Shown: positions 17,744 through 26,960, counted from the stretch's first letter. The stretch: DNA of 44,760 nt from an uncultured Clostridia bacterium (GCA_937981575.1 CALJNR010000005.1:25126-69885), one strand, 5' to 3'. Notes: a model not told the origin generated them from the letters alone. Made by a program: numbers and translations.

Positions 17744-18103
17744 ATGCCAAGTAAATTTTCAAATGAATTTGGAAGCATTATGATTGATGAAGAAGTCATT
17801 GCACAAGTAAGCGGGATTATAGCTATGGAATGTTATGGCATAGTAGGCATGGCAGCGCGTAACGTTAAAGATGGGATCGTACATCTGTTAAAGGGAGAAA
17901 GCTTAACTAGAGGGATTGCTGTGCGTTTAAGTGAAAATAAAGCAAGTATTGATTTTCATATTATTGTAGAGTATGGGACAAAAATTTCTGCTGTAGCTGA
18001 TAATTTAATGAGTACAGTAAAATATAAAGTAAAAGATATGCTTGGAATAGAAGTAGAGCACATTAAAATATTCATTGAAGGCGTAAGAGTAGATAAAGAA
18101 TAA
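17744..18103 (+). CDS. Asp23/Gls24 family envelope stress protein (YloU-like)
   Basis: 119 residues covering the Asp23 domain: the conserved EVIAQVSGIIAMECYGIVGM, then a beta-strand core with IDFHIIVEYGTKI and a C-terminal VKDMLGIEVEHIKIFIEGVR. Family members are small cytosolic or membrane-associated proteins linked to alkaline and cell-envelope stress. YloU is encoded directly before the fatty-acid kinase gene across Firmicutes, as here (41-base gap). The start follows TTAGGAGGACTGTAT. The precise molecular role is not known. Confidence 0.92.
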   Translation: MPSKFSNEFGSIMIDEEVIAQVSGIIAMECYGIVGMAARNVKDGIVHLLKGESLTRGIAVRLSENKASIDFHIIVEYGTKISAVADNLMSTVKYKVKDMLGIEVEHIKIFIEGVRVDKE

Positions 18104-18143
18104 GCTTTAATTTAAGAACGAGAAGTTTGAGGAGGCATAAAAA

Positions 18144-19787
18144 GTGGAATTTAAAAAGATAGAGGCAAAGCAGCTGCAAGCAATGTTTATAGCTGGCGCC
18201 CAACTACTAGATGAGAAGAAACAGATGATTAATGAGCTTAACGTATTTCCTGTTCCAGACGGCGATACTGGGACAAATATGTCACTTACAATGCTTGCTG
18301 CAGCAAAAGAAGTGGGAATGGCAGGAGGCAGCCCAGCGCAGATTGCGAAAGCTGCTGCCGTAGGTTCATTAAGAGGAGCAAGGGGGAACTCCGGAGTAAT
18401 CTTATCACAGCTTATACGAGGATTTTCAAAAGGGATCGAAGATCAATCAGAAGTTGATACGATTACGCTTGCTAATGCTTTTCAAAAAGGGGTTGATACA
18501 GCCTACAAAGCAGTGATGAAACCTAAAGAAGGAACGATACTTACTGTTGCAAGAGAAATTGCAACAAAAGCGTTAGAAATCAGCCTTGAAACTTCTGACA
18601 TTGAGGTTTTTATGAAGGAAGTTTTAGAACATGGTTATGATGTACTTAATAAAACACCAGACATGCTCCCCGTTTTAAAAGAAGCTGGTGTTGTGGATGC
18701 AGGAGGTCAGGGGCTTTTGTGTATACTTGAAGGCGCTGCGAGGGTTATTATTGACAACCTTGAAGTAGAAATTAAAACACCTGAAATCACGCGAAGTGCT
18801 GCAGCCTTCAGCGCACTTAAAAACTTTAATACAGAAGATATTACTTTTGGTTACTGTACCGAATTTATCGTGGAACGGACTCTAGGGACAAGATACAATG
18901 AAGAATCTGTAAAAAATTACTTAGAAACGCTAGGGGACAGCATTGTAGTTGTATCTGATGAAGATTATATTAAGGTACATGTGCATACAGATAATCCTGG
19001 ACTTGCTCTTCAGAAAGGATTGGAATTTGGTGCACTTAACAATATTAAAATAGAAAATATGCGTACCCAGCATTCTTCTATTTTTAATGAAGATGAGCAG
19101 GAAGAGAATCTAAATAATAAACCTAAGAAAGATGTGGCGTTTGTTTCAATTGCAGCAGGAAGCGGCATTGCAAAGATTATGGAAAGTCTTGGCGTAGATG
19201 TTGTGATTGAAGGTGGTCAGACAATGAATCCAAGTACAGAAGATATTTTGAGCGCCATTAAAAAGTGTCATGCAAAAGAAGTTATTATTCTTCCAAATAA
19301 CAAAAACATTATTCTAGCAGCTGAACAGGCAGCAGCACTTGAAGAAGATACAAAGGTTTATGTTGTTCAAACTAAAACCATTCCTCAAGGTATATCAGCT
19401 ATGATTGCTCAGGATGGGTTATCGGAAACAACTGAGGAAATCATCAGCAACATGAATGAGGCAGTTGAACTTGTACAAACAGCGCAGATTACAATAGCAG
19501 TAAGAGATACAGTAATAGAAGGAGAAAATATTACTGAAGGTGAATATTTAGGTATTTTAGAAGGCAAAATAGTGGTGCATCATGCAGATCTTAAAGAAAC
19601 TTTTAAAGAACTTGTGCAGCAAATGAAAGAAGATGCCGAAGTCATCACCATCTATTACGGCGAAGATATTACTGAGGAAACGGCGGCAGAGTATAAAGAA
19701 GATGCCGAATTATTGTATCCAGATGCAGATATTGAACTTTACAGCGGCAATCAGCCTGTTTATTATTTTATGATTTCAGCAGAATAA
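18144..19787 (+). CDS. fakA: DAK2 domain fatty acid kinase, FakA/YloV-like
   Basis: Phosphorylates fatty acids bound to a FakB (DegV) partner, feeding exogenous fatty acids into phospholipid synthesis. The N-terminal DAK2/DhaL kinase domain (about 1-205) shows NVFPVPDGDTGTNMS with Asp ligands for Mg-ATP, and RGARGNSGVILSQ. A middle domain includes DYIKVHVHTDNPG. The C-terminal FakA-like DAK1/DegV-related region (about 315-547) ends VYYFMISAE. 547 residues is normal. GTG start after GAGGAGGCAT. No fakB gene is visible in the window. Confidence 0.93.
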   Translation: MEFKKIEAKQLQAMFIAGAQLLDEKKQMINELNVFPVPDGDTGTNMSLTMLAAAKEVGMAGGSPAQIAKAAAVGSLRGARGNSGVILSQLIRGFSKGIEDQSEVDTITLANAFQKGVDTAYKAVMKPKEGTILTVAREIATKALEISLETSDIEVFMKEVLEHGYDVLNKTPDMLPVLKEAGVVDAGGQGLLCILEGAARVIIDNLEVEIKTPEITRSAAAFSALKNFNTEDITFGYCTEFIVERTLGTRYNEESVKNYLETLGDSIVVVSDEDYIKVHVHTDNPGLALQKGLEFGALNNIKIENMRTQHSSIFNEDEQEENLNNKPKKDVAFVSIAAGSGIAKIMESLGVDVVIEGGQTMNPSTEDILSAIKKCHAKEVIILPNNKNIILAAEQAAALEEDTKVYVVQTKTIPQGISAMIAQDGLSETTEEIISNMNEAVELVQTAQITIAVRDTVIEGENITEGEYLGILEGKIVVHHADLKETFKELVQQMKEDAEVITIYYGEDITEETAAEYKEDAELLYPDADIELYSGNQPVYYFMISAE

Positions 19788-19817
19788 CTCCAATTGTAAA
19801 TAAACCTAGTGTTTATA

Positions 19818-19867
19818 GAGAAACAACCCATAAACATAAGTTATTCATTTATTAAAAGATGTTTCTC
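19818..19867 (+). other. Inverted repeat in the fakA-recG gap
   Basis: GAGAAACA (19818-19825) and TGTTTCTC (19860-19867) could form an 8-bp stem around an AT-rich loop. The 297-base gap 19788-20084 otherwise holds a hairpin element of family B, a terminator and a copy of repeat family A; no gene is seen in it. Confidence 0.4.
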
Positions 19868-19870
19868 GCA

Positions 19871-19917
19871 ATGATTTCACATTATGTATAACTCATCTCT
19901 AAAGATGCGAAATCTAT
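19871..19917 (+). repeat. Dispersed hairpin element, family B copy 1
   Basis: Begins ATGATTTCACA and ends GAAATCTATA. GATTTC-CAT pairs with ATG-GAAATC around one mismatch. A related element is at 23827-23884 with the same ends and a similar interior. Confidence 0.5.
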
Positions 19918-19948
19918 AGGATTGGCTTAAGTAAAATAATAGAATGAT

Positions 19949-19978
19949 AAAGTGCCGATTTTATCGGCACTTTTCTTT
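19949..19978 (+). terminator. Intrinsic terminator downstream of fakA
   Basis: Perfect 11-bp stem AAAGTGCCGAT (19949-19959) with ATCGGCACTTT (19963-19973), then TTCTTTT-type T tail. Confidence 0.85.
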
Positions 19979-19979
19979 T

Positions 19980-20028
19980 GAGATAGGAAAGTGCGTCTTG
20001 CTCGCTGGGGACTAGACACTCGAATAAA
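19980..20028 (+). repeat. Post-terminator repeat, family A copy 1
   Basis: Starts GAGATAGGAAAGT, followed by a 29-base core beginning GCGTCTTGC and containing GGGGAC. Two relatives occur at 26993-27040 and 30499-30547. It begins right after the T tail of the fakA terminator and lies upstream of recG. Confidence 0.6.
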
Positions 20029-20084
20029 TCAGCAGCAACTTCTCAGCTTAGTAGAAAAATCAACAAAAGGAAGGAGTTACGGGT

Positions 20085-22148
20085 ATGAGTTTAGATAAAT
20101 CTATCGGGAATCTAAAAGGCGTTGGACCTCAAGTTGCCGCAAAGCTTAACAAGTTAGGACTCTATACACTAAAAGATATTATCGAGCATTATCCAAGAGA
20201 GTATGAAGATCGAAGAAAAATTACACCTATTAAAGATATCGAGTTAGACTGCCATCACAACATTTTAGGCGTAGTGGTTTCAGCACCGCAAGTCAGCAAG
20301 AAGTCTGGAAAAATTATTGTAACTTTTAGAATCAAAGATGAAACAGGAAGCATTTATGTTACTTTTTATGGACAAGCTTATATGAAAAACAATTTTGCTG
20401 TCGGCGAGCAGTATCTATTTTACGGCAAGGTAAAAAGGAAATATACAAAAATTGAAATGGACTCTCCGGAATATCAAAAACTTTCCGATCCTTCTTCTTT
20501 AGGAGAAGTTGCAAAGATTACACCTATTTATCCTGTAACTCACAAGCTTTCACAAAAGGTTATAAGAGGATTAATTGCAGCCGCTCTTAAGGAATGCACA
20601 CCCTACATTAAAGACTATCTGCCATGCGCTGTGCGAAAGGACTATCAATTAGCAGATAAGAGTTATGCTATTGAAAATATACATTTTCCTAAAAGCAATG
20701 AGTTTTTTTTTGAAGCCAGAAAAAGATTGGTTTTTGAGGAACTCTTTATGCTGCAGCTGGCACTTTGCACACTTAAGTCAGATTTTTCTAGAAGACATGT
20801 TGGGAATGCTCACAAACTGCCAATAGATTTTGCCGTGTTTTTGGAAAGCCTTCCTTTTAAACTAACAGATGCGCAAAAAAGAGTATTGAGTGAAATAACT
20901 GATGATATGCAAAGCCCTATGGCAATGAACAGACTCATTCAGGGAGATGTAGGGTCAGGTAAAACAGTTATTGCAGCTATAGCTTTGTTTGTTGCGGTAA
21001 AAGGAGGCTACCAGGCAGCAATGATGGCTCCTACAGAAGTTCTTGCTATTCAGCACTATGATTTCTTGCAAAAGCTCATGCAGCCTTTTGGCATAGAAGT
21101 GGGGCTTGTGACAGGCTCCATGCGGGCTAAACAAAAAAGTGAGCTTTTGGAAGCTGTAAAGGCACAAAAAATTCACATCTTGGTAGGAACACATGCGCTT
21201 ATTGAACAGCCGGTTGCGTTGCCAAATTTAGGACTTGTCATAACAGATGAGCAGCATCGATTTGGAGTAAGACAAAGAATTAAATTATCTGAAAAAGGTA
21301 CATCACCGGATGTGATGGTTATGACGGCTACACCTATTCCAAGAACACTGGCTCTGATCTTATATGGGGATATGGATATCTCAATTATAGATGAACTGCC
21401 CCCAGGCAGGCAGCCGATTAAAACCAATGCAGTAGATTCTTCTTACCACGCACGTATTTATAAGTTTATTGAGAAAGAACTGAAAAGTGGCAGGCAGTGC
21501 TACATTATTTGTCCAATGGTTGAAGAAAATGAAACCAATAATGATCTTCAAAATGTGGTAGATTACAGCTATCTGCTAAGGACAGAAATTTTTCCGGATT
21601 TTGTAGTTGAATACCTTCATGGCAAAATGAAGCCTAAAGAAAAAAATGAAATTATGGAGAGGTTTAATAGTGGAGAGGTTCATATTCTCGTTTCTACTAC
21701 GGTGATTGAAGTAGGGGTAAACGTTCCTAATGCTACGATTATGCTGATTGAAAATGCAGAGCGGTTTGGCCTTGCACAGCTTCACCAATTAAGAGGGAGA
21801 GTAGGCAGGGGACAGCATCAATCTTACTGCATATTAGTTAGCGATTCAAAAAACAAGATCACCCAAAAGCGTCTTAAAATTATGGAAGAAACGACAGATG
21901 GCTTTGTTATTGCAGAAACAGATCTTAAGCTAAGAGGACCGGGAGAATTTTTTGGTACAAGGCAACATGGACTGCCAGAAATGAAAATAGCCAATCTCTA
22001 TACCGATGCTAAGGTATTAAAAGAAGTCCAAAAGTGCGTTAAGCATCTTTTAGGAGAAGATCCAAAGCTTCATAAACTTGAACATAAAGAACTTTTAAAT
22101 GAAATGCATGACAGGCTGGCTAAGGAGTCCCTGCATCATGCACTATAA
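20085..22148 (+). CDS. recG: ATP-dependent DNA helicase RecG
   Basis: Remodels stalled replication forks and migrates Holliday junctions. 687 residues. An N-terminal wedge/OB domain (about 1-170, GNLKGVGPQVAAKLNKLGL) is followed by helicase lobe 1 with Walker A QGDVGSGKTV (about 286) and DEQHRFG (about 388). Lobe 2 has STTVIEVGVNVPNA and QLHQLRGRVGRG, and the C-terminal TRG motif region has GPGEFFGTRQHG. ATG follows GGAAGGAG. It heads a recG-rsmD-coaD group, the standard Firmicute order. Confidence 0.97.
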   Translation: MSLDKSIGNLKGVGPQVAAKLNKLGLYTLKDIIEHYPREYEDRRKITPIKDIELDCHHNILGVVVSAPQVSKKSGKIIVTFRIKDETGSIYVTFYGQAYMKNNFAVGEQYLFYGKVKRKYTKIEMDSPEYQKLSDPSSLGEVAKITPIYPVTHKLSQKVIRGLIAAALKECTPYIKDYLPCAVRKDYQLADKSYAIENIHFPKSNEFFFEARKRLVFEELFMLQLALCTLKSDFSRRHVGNAHKLPIDFAVFLESLPFKLTDAQKRVLSEITDDMQSPMAMNRLIQGDVGSGKTVIAAIALFVAVKGGYQAAMMAPTEVLAIQHYDFLQKLMQPFGIEVGLVTGSMRAKQKSELLEAVKAQKIHILVGTHALIEQPVALPNLGLVITDEQHRFGVRQRIKLSEKGTSPDVMVMTATPIPRTLALILYGDMDISIIDELPPGRQPIKTNAVDSSYHARIYKFIEKELKSGRQCYIICPMVEENETNNDLQNVVDYSYLLRTEIFPDFVVEYLHGKMKPKEKNEIMERFNSGEVHILVSTTVIEVGVNVPNATIMLIENAERFGLAQLHQLRGRVGRGQHQSYCILVSDSKNKITQKRLKIMEETTDGFVIAETDLKLRGPGEFFGTRQHGLPEMKIANLYTDAKVLKEVQKCVKHLLGEDPKLHKLEHKELLNEMHDRLAKESLHHAL

Positions 22149-22172
22149 AAAGGGTTGAAGGGAGAGTAAAAA

Positions 22173-22727
22173 GTGAGAGTTATCAGCGGAAGAGCGAGAG
22201 GAACACATTTAGTTTCCCCAGAAGGGGACGTGACGCGGCCTACGTTAGACAGAATAAAAGAAACACTGTTTAATATGATTGCGTTTGATATGGGGGGATC
22301 AAAATTTCTGGATTTATTCAGCGGAAGCGGAGCTATAGGGATTGAAAGCCTAAGTCGAGGAGCACAAAAGGCTGTATTTGTAGAAAAAGATAAAAACGCT
22401 GTATCGTGTATACGTAAAAATTTAGAAAAAACGAGACTTAGTGACTATGCAGCTATTTATTCAATGGATATATTCGATGCCCTAAGCCAGCTCAAGGAGC
22501 AAGCAGAAAAGTTTGATATTATTTTTTTAGATCCACCATACTTACTCCCAAATATCGAAAAAGTTTTGGAAAAAATAGAAAAATATGAGCTTTTAAAAGA
22601 GGATGGGTATATTATTTTAGAAAGAAGTACAAATACTATTGTAACTTTACCTCAAAATTTGGTATTATGGAAAGAAAAGACATATACCACTACAACACTT
22701 AGCTTTATGAAGAAAGGGATAAAATAG
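22173..22727 (+). CDS. rsmD: 16S rRNA (guanine-966-N2)-methyltransferase RsmD
   Basis: Methylates G966-equivalent of 16S rRNA using AdoMet. It begins MRVISGRARG, a family signature. It has the AdoMet-binding LDLFSGSGAIGIESLSRGA and the catalytic DPPY motif (FLDPPYLL, about residue 118). 184 residues. GTG start after GGGAGAG. Its TAG stop shares one base with the GTG start of coaD, so the pair is translationally coupled. Confidence 0.96.
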   Translation: MRVISGRARGTHLVSPEGDVTRPTLDRIKETLFNMIAFDMGGSKFLDLFSGSGAIGIESLSRGAQKAVFVEKDKNAVSCIRKNLEKTRLSDYAAIYSMDIFDALSQLKEQAEKFDIIFLDPPYLLPNIEKVLEKIEKYELLKEDGYIILERSTNTIVTLPQNLVLWKEKTYTTTTLSFMKKGIK

Positions 22728-23245
22728 TGAAAATAGGAATATACCCAGGAAGCTTCGATCCAGTTACTAATGGACATATGGATATTATCGAAAGAGCTTC
22801 ACATTTAGTCGATAAGCTGATTGTGTCAGTGCTTATAAATCCTAGAAAAAATGCAGGTTTATTTTCACTAGGCGAGCGCATTGATATGCTTAAGGAAGCT
22901 ACCAGTCATCTTGCTAATGTCGAAATAGACAGTTTTTCAGGACTTTTAGTTAACTATGCCAAATATAAAGGAGCAAGTATCATCGTAAGGGGGCTTAGGG
23001 CTGTTACGGATTTGGAGCATGAGATGCAGATGGCACAGATCAATAAAAACATTACGCCTGAGGTTGAAACAATATTTCTTGTAACACGGGCGCAATATTC
23101 TTTTTTAAGTTCAAGTGCCGTTAAAGAACTTGCTTTATTCCAAGGGGATTATCATGATTTGGTTCCTTATAATGTAAAAGATAAGCTTAAAGATAAATTT
23201 AACAAGGAGGATGTCAAGTGGATAACAGCAGATGCGGTGAAATAG
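22727..23245 (+). CDS. coaD: Phosphopantetheine adenylyltransferase
   Basis: Adds AMP from ATP to 4'-phosphopantetheine, the penultimate step of coenzyme A synthesis. A 172-residue nucleotidyltransferase with the HxGH-type motif inside YPGSFDPVTNGHMDIIERA (residues 6-24), then IVRGLRAVTDLEHEMQMA. The second signature SFLSSSAVKEL is at the C-terminal part. GTG start. The last 28 bases overlap the next gene in another frame. Confidence 0.97.
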   Translation: MKIGIYPGSFDPVTNGHMDIIERASHLVDKLIVSVLINPRKNAGLFSLGERIDMLKEATSHLANVEIDSFSGLLVNYAKYKGASIIVRGLRAVTDLEHEMQMAQINKNITPEVETIFLVTRAQYSFLSSSAVKELALFQGDYHDLVPYNVKDKLKDKFNKEDVKWITADAVK

Positions 23246-23760
23246 CTATTTTGCTAGACCAACTGGAGGATATCATTGAAGAAGGTAAGCCAAGTTTTTT
23301 ATCAGGCAAAATTTCTATTGACAGAGAACAGCTTATTGATGTCATAAGAGATATTAGGCTGAAACTGCCTACAGAAGTTCAGCAGTCTATCTGGATTGTT
23401 GAAGAGAGAAACAAAATATTAGCAGAAGCCCAAAAAGAAGCCCATATTATTATTGAAGAAGCTCATGAAAAGCTCGAAACACTTATTGAGCAGCATGAAA
23501 TCACACAGTATGCAAAAGAAAGAGCAGAACAGATTATTGAAACAGCAAGGCATGATGCAAGGCAGATTCATATGGGATCAGTTGAATATGCAGAAGAACT
23601 GTTTAAAGATGTTGAAATGAAGCTTAAAACAACTCTCGAAACGGTACATAGAGAAGTTCAGCATTTTGAAGGGTATATTACAGATGTTCTAAGAGAAGTA
23701 TATGATAACAGGCAAGAACTTAAGGGCATGACCAATCAGATAGCTGGGACAAGAGATTAA
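23218..23760 (+). CDS. Coiled-coil protein of the coaD neighbourhood, unknown function
   Basis: 180 residues, highly charged and almost all helical. It resembles the stalk-type helices of ATP-synthase b or V-type E subunits, and such clostridial proteins are often loosely labelled ATPase. A long coiled coil is likely from about residue 65 to 165, rich in Glu, Ala, Gln and His (EAQKEAHIIIEEAHEKLE). The GTG start at 23218 lies inside coaD, preceded by AAGGAGGATGTCA, so translation is coupled to coaD. There is no signal peptide or membrane segment. I infer a structural or scaffold role only; no catalytic motif is visible. Confidence 0.8.
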   Translation: MDNSRCGEIAILLDQLEDIIEEGKPSFLSGKISIDREQLIDVIRDIRLKLPTEVQQSIWIVEERNKILAEAQKEAHIIIEEAHEKLETLIEQHEITQYAKERAEQIIETARHDARQIHMGSVEYAEELFKDVEMKLKTTLETVHREVQHFEGYITDVLREVYDNRQELKGMTNQIAGTRD

Positions 23761-23790
23761 AAATAACACTTTAAAAGTGTTATTTTTTTT
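23761..23790 (+). terminator. Intrinsic terminator of the recG-rsmD-coaD operon
   Basis: Stem AAATAACACTT (23761-23771) with AAGTGTTATTT (23775-23785) followed by a run of T, directly after the stop codon. Confidence 0.88.
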
Positions 23791-23826
23791 AATTTTAATA
23801 CACATAATAGATAATAAAACCTCTAA

Positions 23827-23884
23827 ATGATTTCACAGTAGATAACCTTATGGATAGATTAATCTTTAAACTATGAAATCTATA
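23827..23884 (+). repeat. Dispersed hairpin element, family B copy 2
   Basis: Same ends as copy 1 (ATGATTTCACA and GAAATCTATA). Here GATTTCA-AGT pairs with ACT-TGAAATC around one mismatch. It lies in the gene-free stretch upstream of the M16 protease gene. Confidence 0.5.
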
Positions 23885-23995
23885 TATTTATATTGATAAA
23901 GTAAGCGTTACTAAGTGGACAAAAAAAATATTAGAGATTATAATTAGACTAGAGTTAAAATTTTGAAAAAATGAAGACATTTAGGAGGGGAACGA

Positions 23996-26899
23996 GTGAC
24001 AGATTTTATAGTCAGCTATACATTACAGGAAAGTGAATATATAAAGGAAATTGACAGCACTGTCTCTATTTATATGCACAACCAAACAAAAGCTAAAGTT
24101 TTATTTATAGAAAATGAAGATGTGCACAAAAGTTTTTGCATTGGGTTTAGGACACCACCCAATGACAGTACAGGTGTGCCGCATATTATTGAACATTCTG
24201 TACTATGCGGGTCAAAGAAATATCCGCTCAAAGATCCGTTTGTTGAACTTGCTAAGGGTTCACTCAATACGTATCTTAATGCCATGACTTACCCTGACAA
24301 GACGTTATATCCTATTTCAAGCCAAAATGATAAAGACTTTCATAACTTGATGGATGTGTATTTAGATGCTGTTTTTTTCCCAAAGATTTATGAAACCCCA
24401 GAGATTCTAATGCAGGAGGGATGGCGCTATCATCTGGAAGATGAAAATGATCCTATTGAGTACAAAGGGGTTGTTTATAATGAAATGAAGGGTGCTTTTT
24501 CATCTCCAGAAGAGATTGGATTCAGACTTATAAAAGAGTCACTTTTCCCGGATACTGCTTATGCAAATGAATCAGGCGGCGCACCTTCACATATTCCAGA
24601 GTTGACGTATGAGGCTTTTTTGGATTTTCATAAAACATATTATCACCCATCGAACAGCTATTTATGTCTTTATGGTAAAGTAGACATTCAAAAAACCTTA
24701 GATTATATTGATACAGAATATCTCTCGAAATTCTCATTTAAAGAAGTAGAAAGTGAGATCAAATATCAAGAGCCTTTTAACGAGACGATCGAAAAGATCA
24801 GTTATTATTCAGCCACAGAAGATCGCAGCAGCGGGCTCTTCTTATCTTATAATTATGTGGCAGAAGAAGCGACTAACAGAAGAATTACACTGGCTATGGC
24901 TATTCTAGAGTATGTACTTTTGGATACCCCGGCGTCTCCGCTTAAAAAAGCGCTTATAGCAGAAGGGATAGGAGAAGATGTATTCGGTATGTTCCAAAGC
25001 CACCTTAGGCAGCCTATTTTTAGTATAGTGGCTAAAAATGTTTCAGAAGATAAAAGGGAAAGATTTTACGCATTAATTACAGAAACCCTTGAAAAAATCT
25101 GCAAAGAAGGCATTCCCAAAAACTTATTACGAGGAGCACTCCAGGTTAAAGAATTTGAACTGCGAGAAGGAGACTCGAGCGGACACTCTAAAGGACTTCT
25201 CTATAGTATAGCCGCGATAAAAAGCTGGATTTATGATGCCTCACCACTTATTAACTTAAAATATGATGAAGATATTCATTATCTTAAAGAGCAAGTTGAA
25301 ACAGAATACTTTGAAAATCTTATCCGCGTTTATTTATTAAACAATAAACATTGCAGCAAAGTTGAGCTCTATCCTAAAGAAGGGTTAGAAGAAGAAATAG
25401 AGCGTGAAGAAGCACTGAAACTAGAAAAAATAAAAGACTCATTATCAAGCAGCCAAATTAAAGAACTTATTGAAACAACCCAAAAGTTTGATGCCTTTCA
25501 GCAGCAGGATGATCCGGAAGAGATAAGACATACCATCCCACTGCTTCAAAAAGAGGATTTGAGAAAAAAAATTACTTATCCTCGCTATACAGTTTCCAAA
25601 ATGAAAGATACAACCTATATTGTATCCCCTATTTTTACAAACAAGATTGCTTATATTAACTGGTATGTAAAACTAGAAGACCTAGAAGACAAATATATGC
25701 CTTATTTAGGGATGATTGTAGGTATGCTTGGAAAGCTGGATACCAAGCACTATAAATATGAGGCACTGTCAGCGTACATCGATGAAAATTTAGGTGGGGT
25801 GGAGTATCATATTCAAGCCCTTAATGACAATCATACGCAAAATAAATACCTTCCGGTTTTTCAGCTTAGATCTAAGGCCCTTGTTGATAAAGTTCCGCAG
25901 CAGGTGGGAATTTTAAGAGAAGTTTTGCAAAATACGGTATTTGAAGATAAGAATAGAATTGTTGAGATTATAAGGGAAATGAAAGCAATTATGGAAGCCG
26001 CTATAAGCAGTGACGGCCATAGGATAGCTTACGGCAGACTTTTATCCAATCTTTCGAATGCGGAGCACTTCGAGGAAAAAACGAAAGGCATTACCTTTTA
26101 TCATTTTGTATGTGAAGTCGAAAAGAATTGGAATGAAAGACAAGATGAAATAATGGAGCTTTTAAACAAGGCCTATCATTTTCTTGCGAATAAGCATAGA
26201 ATAACTGTAGGGCTGACAGTAGATGAAGATCAGACAGAGACTGTAAAAGGACTCATTCAGGCAGAAGTTGATAAACTTCCTGAAATGCCCATAGAAGAGC
26301 TCGAAATGCAGTTTAATATATCACCGCTCAAAGAAGCACTCATCTATCCAACCCAAGTTAACTATGTAGCTATGGGATATAATTATAAATCTTTGGGCTA
26401 TTCATACCATGGAAGTATGATGCTTCTCAAGTCGCTTTTATCAATGGATTATCTATGGAGCAAAGTAAGAGTGCAGAACGGAGCATATGGTTGTTTTTGT
26501 GATTTTAGAAAAAGTGGCAACATGTTTATTGTGTCTTATAGAGATCCAAATCTTGAGAAAACTTTGGAAGTCTATAAGCAGATTCCAAAGTATCTGGAAC
26601 AAATCAGCCTGACTGAGCGTGAACTGCTCCAATATTTAATTGGTACAATAAGCAATTTAGATTTTCCATTTACGTCGTTAACAGAAGGCAAGACAGCTCA
26701 GATTTATTACCTGATGGGAATTACACCGGAAGAACTTCAAAAAGCAAGAGATGAGCTTTTTGAAACAACAGAGGAGACGATAAGAGGATTTTCAGGGTTA
26801 ATTAAAGCGTGTCTTGACCAAGAGATGTACTGCGTATTTTCAAGTGCACAGAACGTAGAAAAAGCTAAAGAGCTTTTTAAAGAAGTAACGGCCATTTAA
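23996..26899 (+). CDS. M16C-family zinc metalloprotease (PreP/insulinase-like)
   Basis: A large clamshell protease that degrades short unfolded peptides inside a closed chamber. 967 residues, the normal size for M16C (presequence protease) proteins. The inverted zinc motif HxxEH is intact as HIIEH (H63, E66, H67) within the conserved VPHIIEHSVLCGSKKYPLKD. The downstream zinc-ligand Glu lies in YNEMKGAFSSPEE. The second, inactive half ends with the Arg/Tyr-containing region LSMDYLWSKVRVQNGAYG. GTG start after TTAGGAGGGG. No signal peptide, so cytosolic. It stands alone between two terminators, and its natural substrate is unknown. Confidence 0.94.
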   Translation: MTDFIVSYTLQESEYIKEIDSTVSIYMHNQTKAKVLFIENEDVHKSFCIGFRTPPNDSTGVPHIIEHSVLCGSKKYPLKDPFVELAKGSLNTYLNAMTYPDKTLYPISSQNDKDFHNLMDVYLDAVFFPKIYETPEILMQEGWRYHLEDENDPIEYKGVVYNEMKGAFSSPEEIGFRLIKESLFPDTAYANESGGAPSHIPELTYEAFLDFHKTYYHPSNSYLCLYGKVDIQKTLDYIDTEYLSKFSFKEVESEIKYQEPFNETIEKISYYSATEDRSSGLFLSYNYVAEEATNRRITLAMAILEYVLLDTPASPLKKALIAEGIGEDVFGMFQSHLRQPIFSIVAKNVSEDKRERFYALITETLEKICKEGIPKNLLRGALQVKEFELREGDSSGHSKGLLYSIAAIKSWIYDASPLINLKYDEDIHYLKEQVETEYFENLIRVYLLNNKHCSKVELYPKEGLEEEIEREEALKLEKIKDSLSSSQIKELIETTQKFDAFQQQDDPEEIRHTIPLLQKEDLRKKITYPRYTVSKMKDTTYIVSPIFTNKIAYINWYVKLEDLEDKYMPYLGMIVGMLGKLDTKHYKYEALSAYIDENLGGVEYHIQALNDNHTQNKYLPVFQLRSKALVDKVPQQVGILREVLQNTVFEDKNRIVEIIREMKAIMEAAISSDGHRIAYGRLLSNLSNAEHFEEKTKGITFYHFVCEVEKNWNERQDEIMELLNKAYHFLANKHRITVGLTVDEDQTETVKGLIQAEVDKLPEMPIEELEMQFNISPLKEALIYPTQVNYVAMGYNYKSLGYSYHGSMMLLKSLLSMDYLWSKVRVQNGAYGCFCDFRKSGNMFIVSYRDPNLEKTLEVYKQIPKYLEQISLTERELLQYLIGTISNLDFPFTSLTEGKTAQIYYLMGITPEELQKARDELFETTEETIRGFSGLIKACLDQEMYCVFSSAQNVEKAKELFKEVTAI

Positions 26900-26960
26900 T
26901 AAAAATATAGCTGGCACAAAGTACCATAGGTTCAGCTTAAGACGATTAAAGATAATGCAT

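Noticed and set aside
19980..20028. Family A elements as remnants of group IIC introns, which insert after terminators and begin GTGCG
   Set aside because: Two copies do contain GTGCG, but the third reads GTTCG. No domain V-like sequence or reverse transcriptase is present and the elements are only about 48 bases, so the idea is not supported beyond location.
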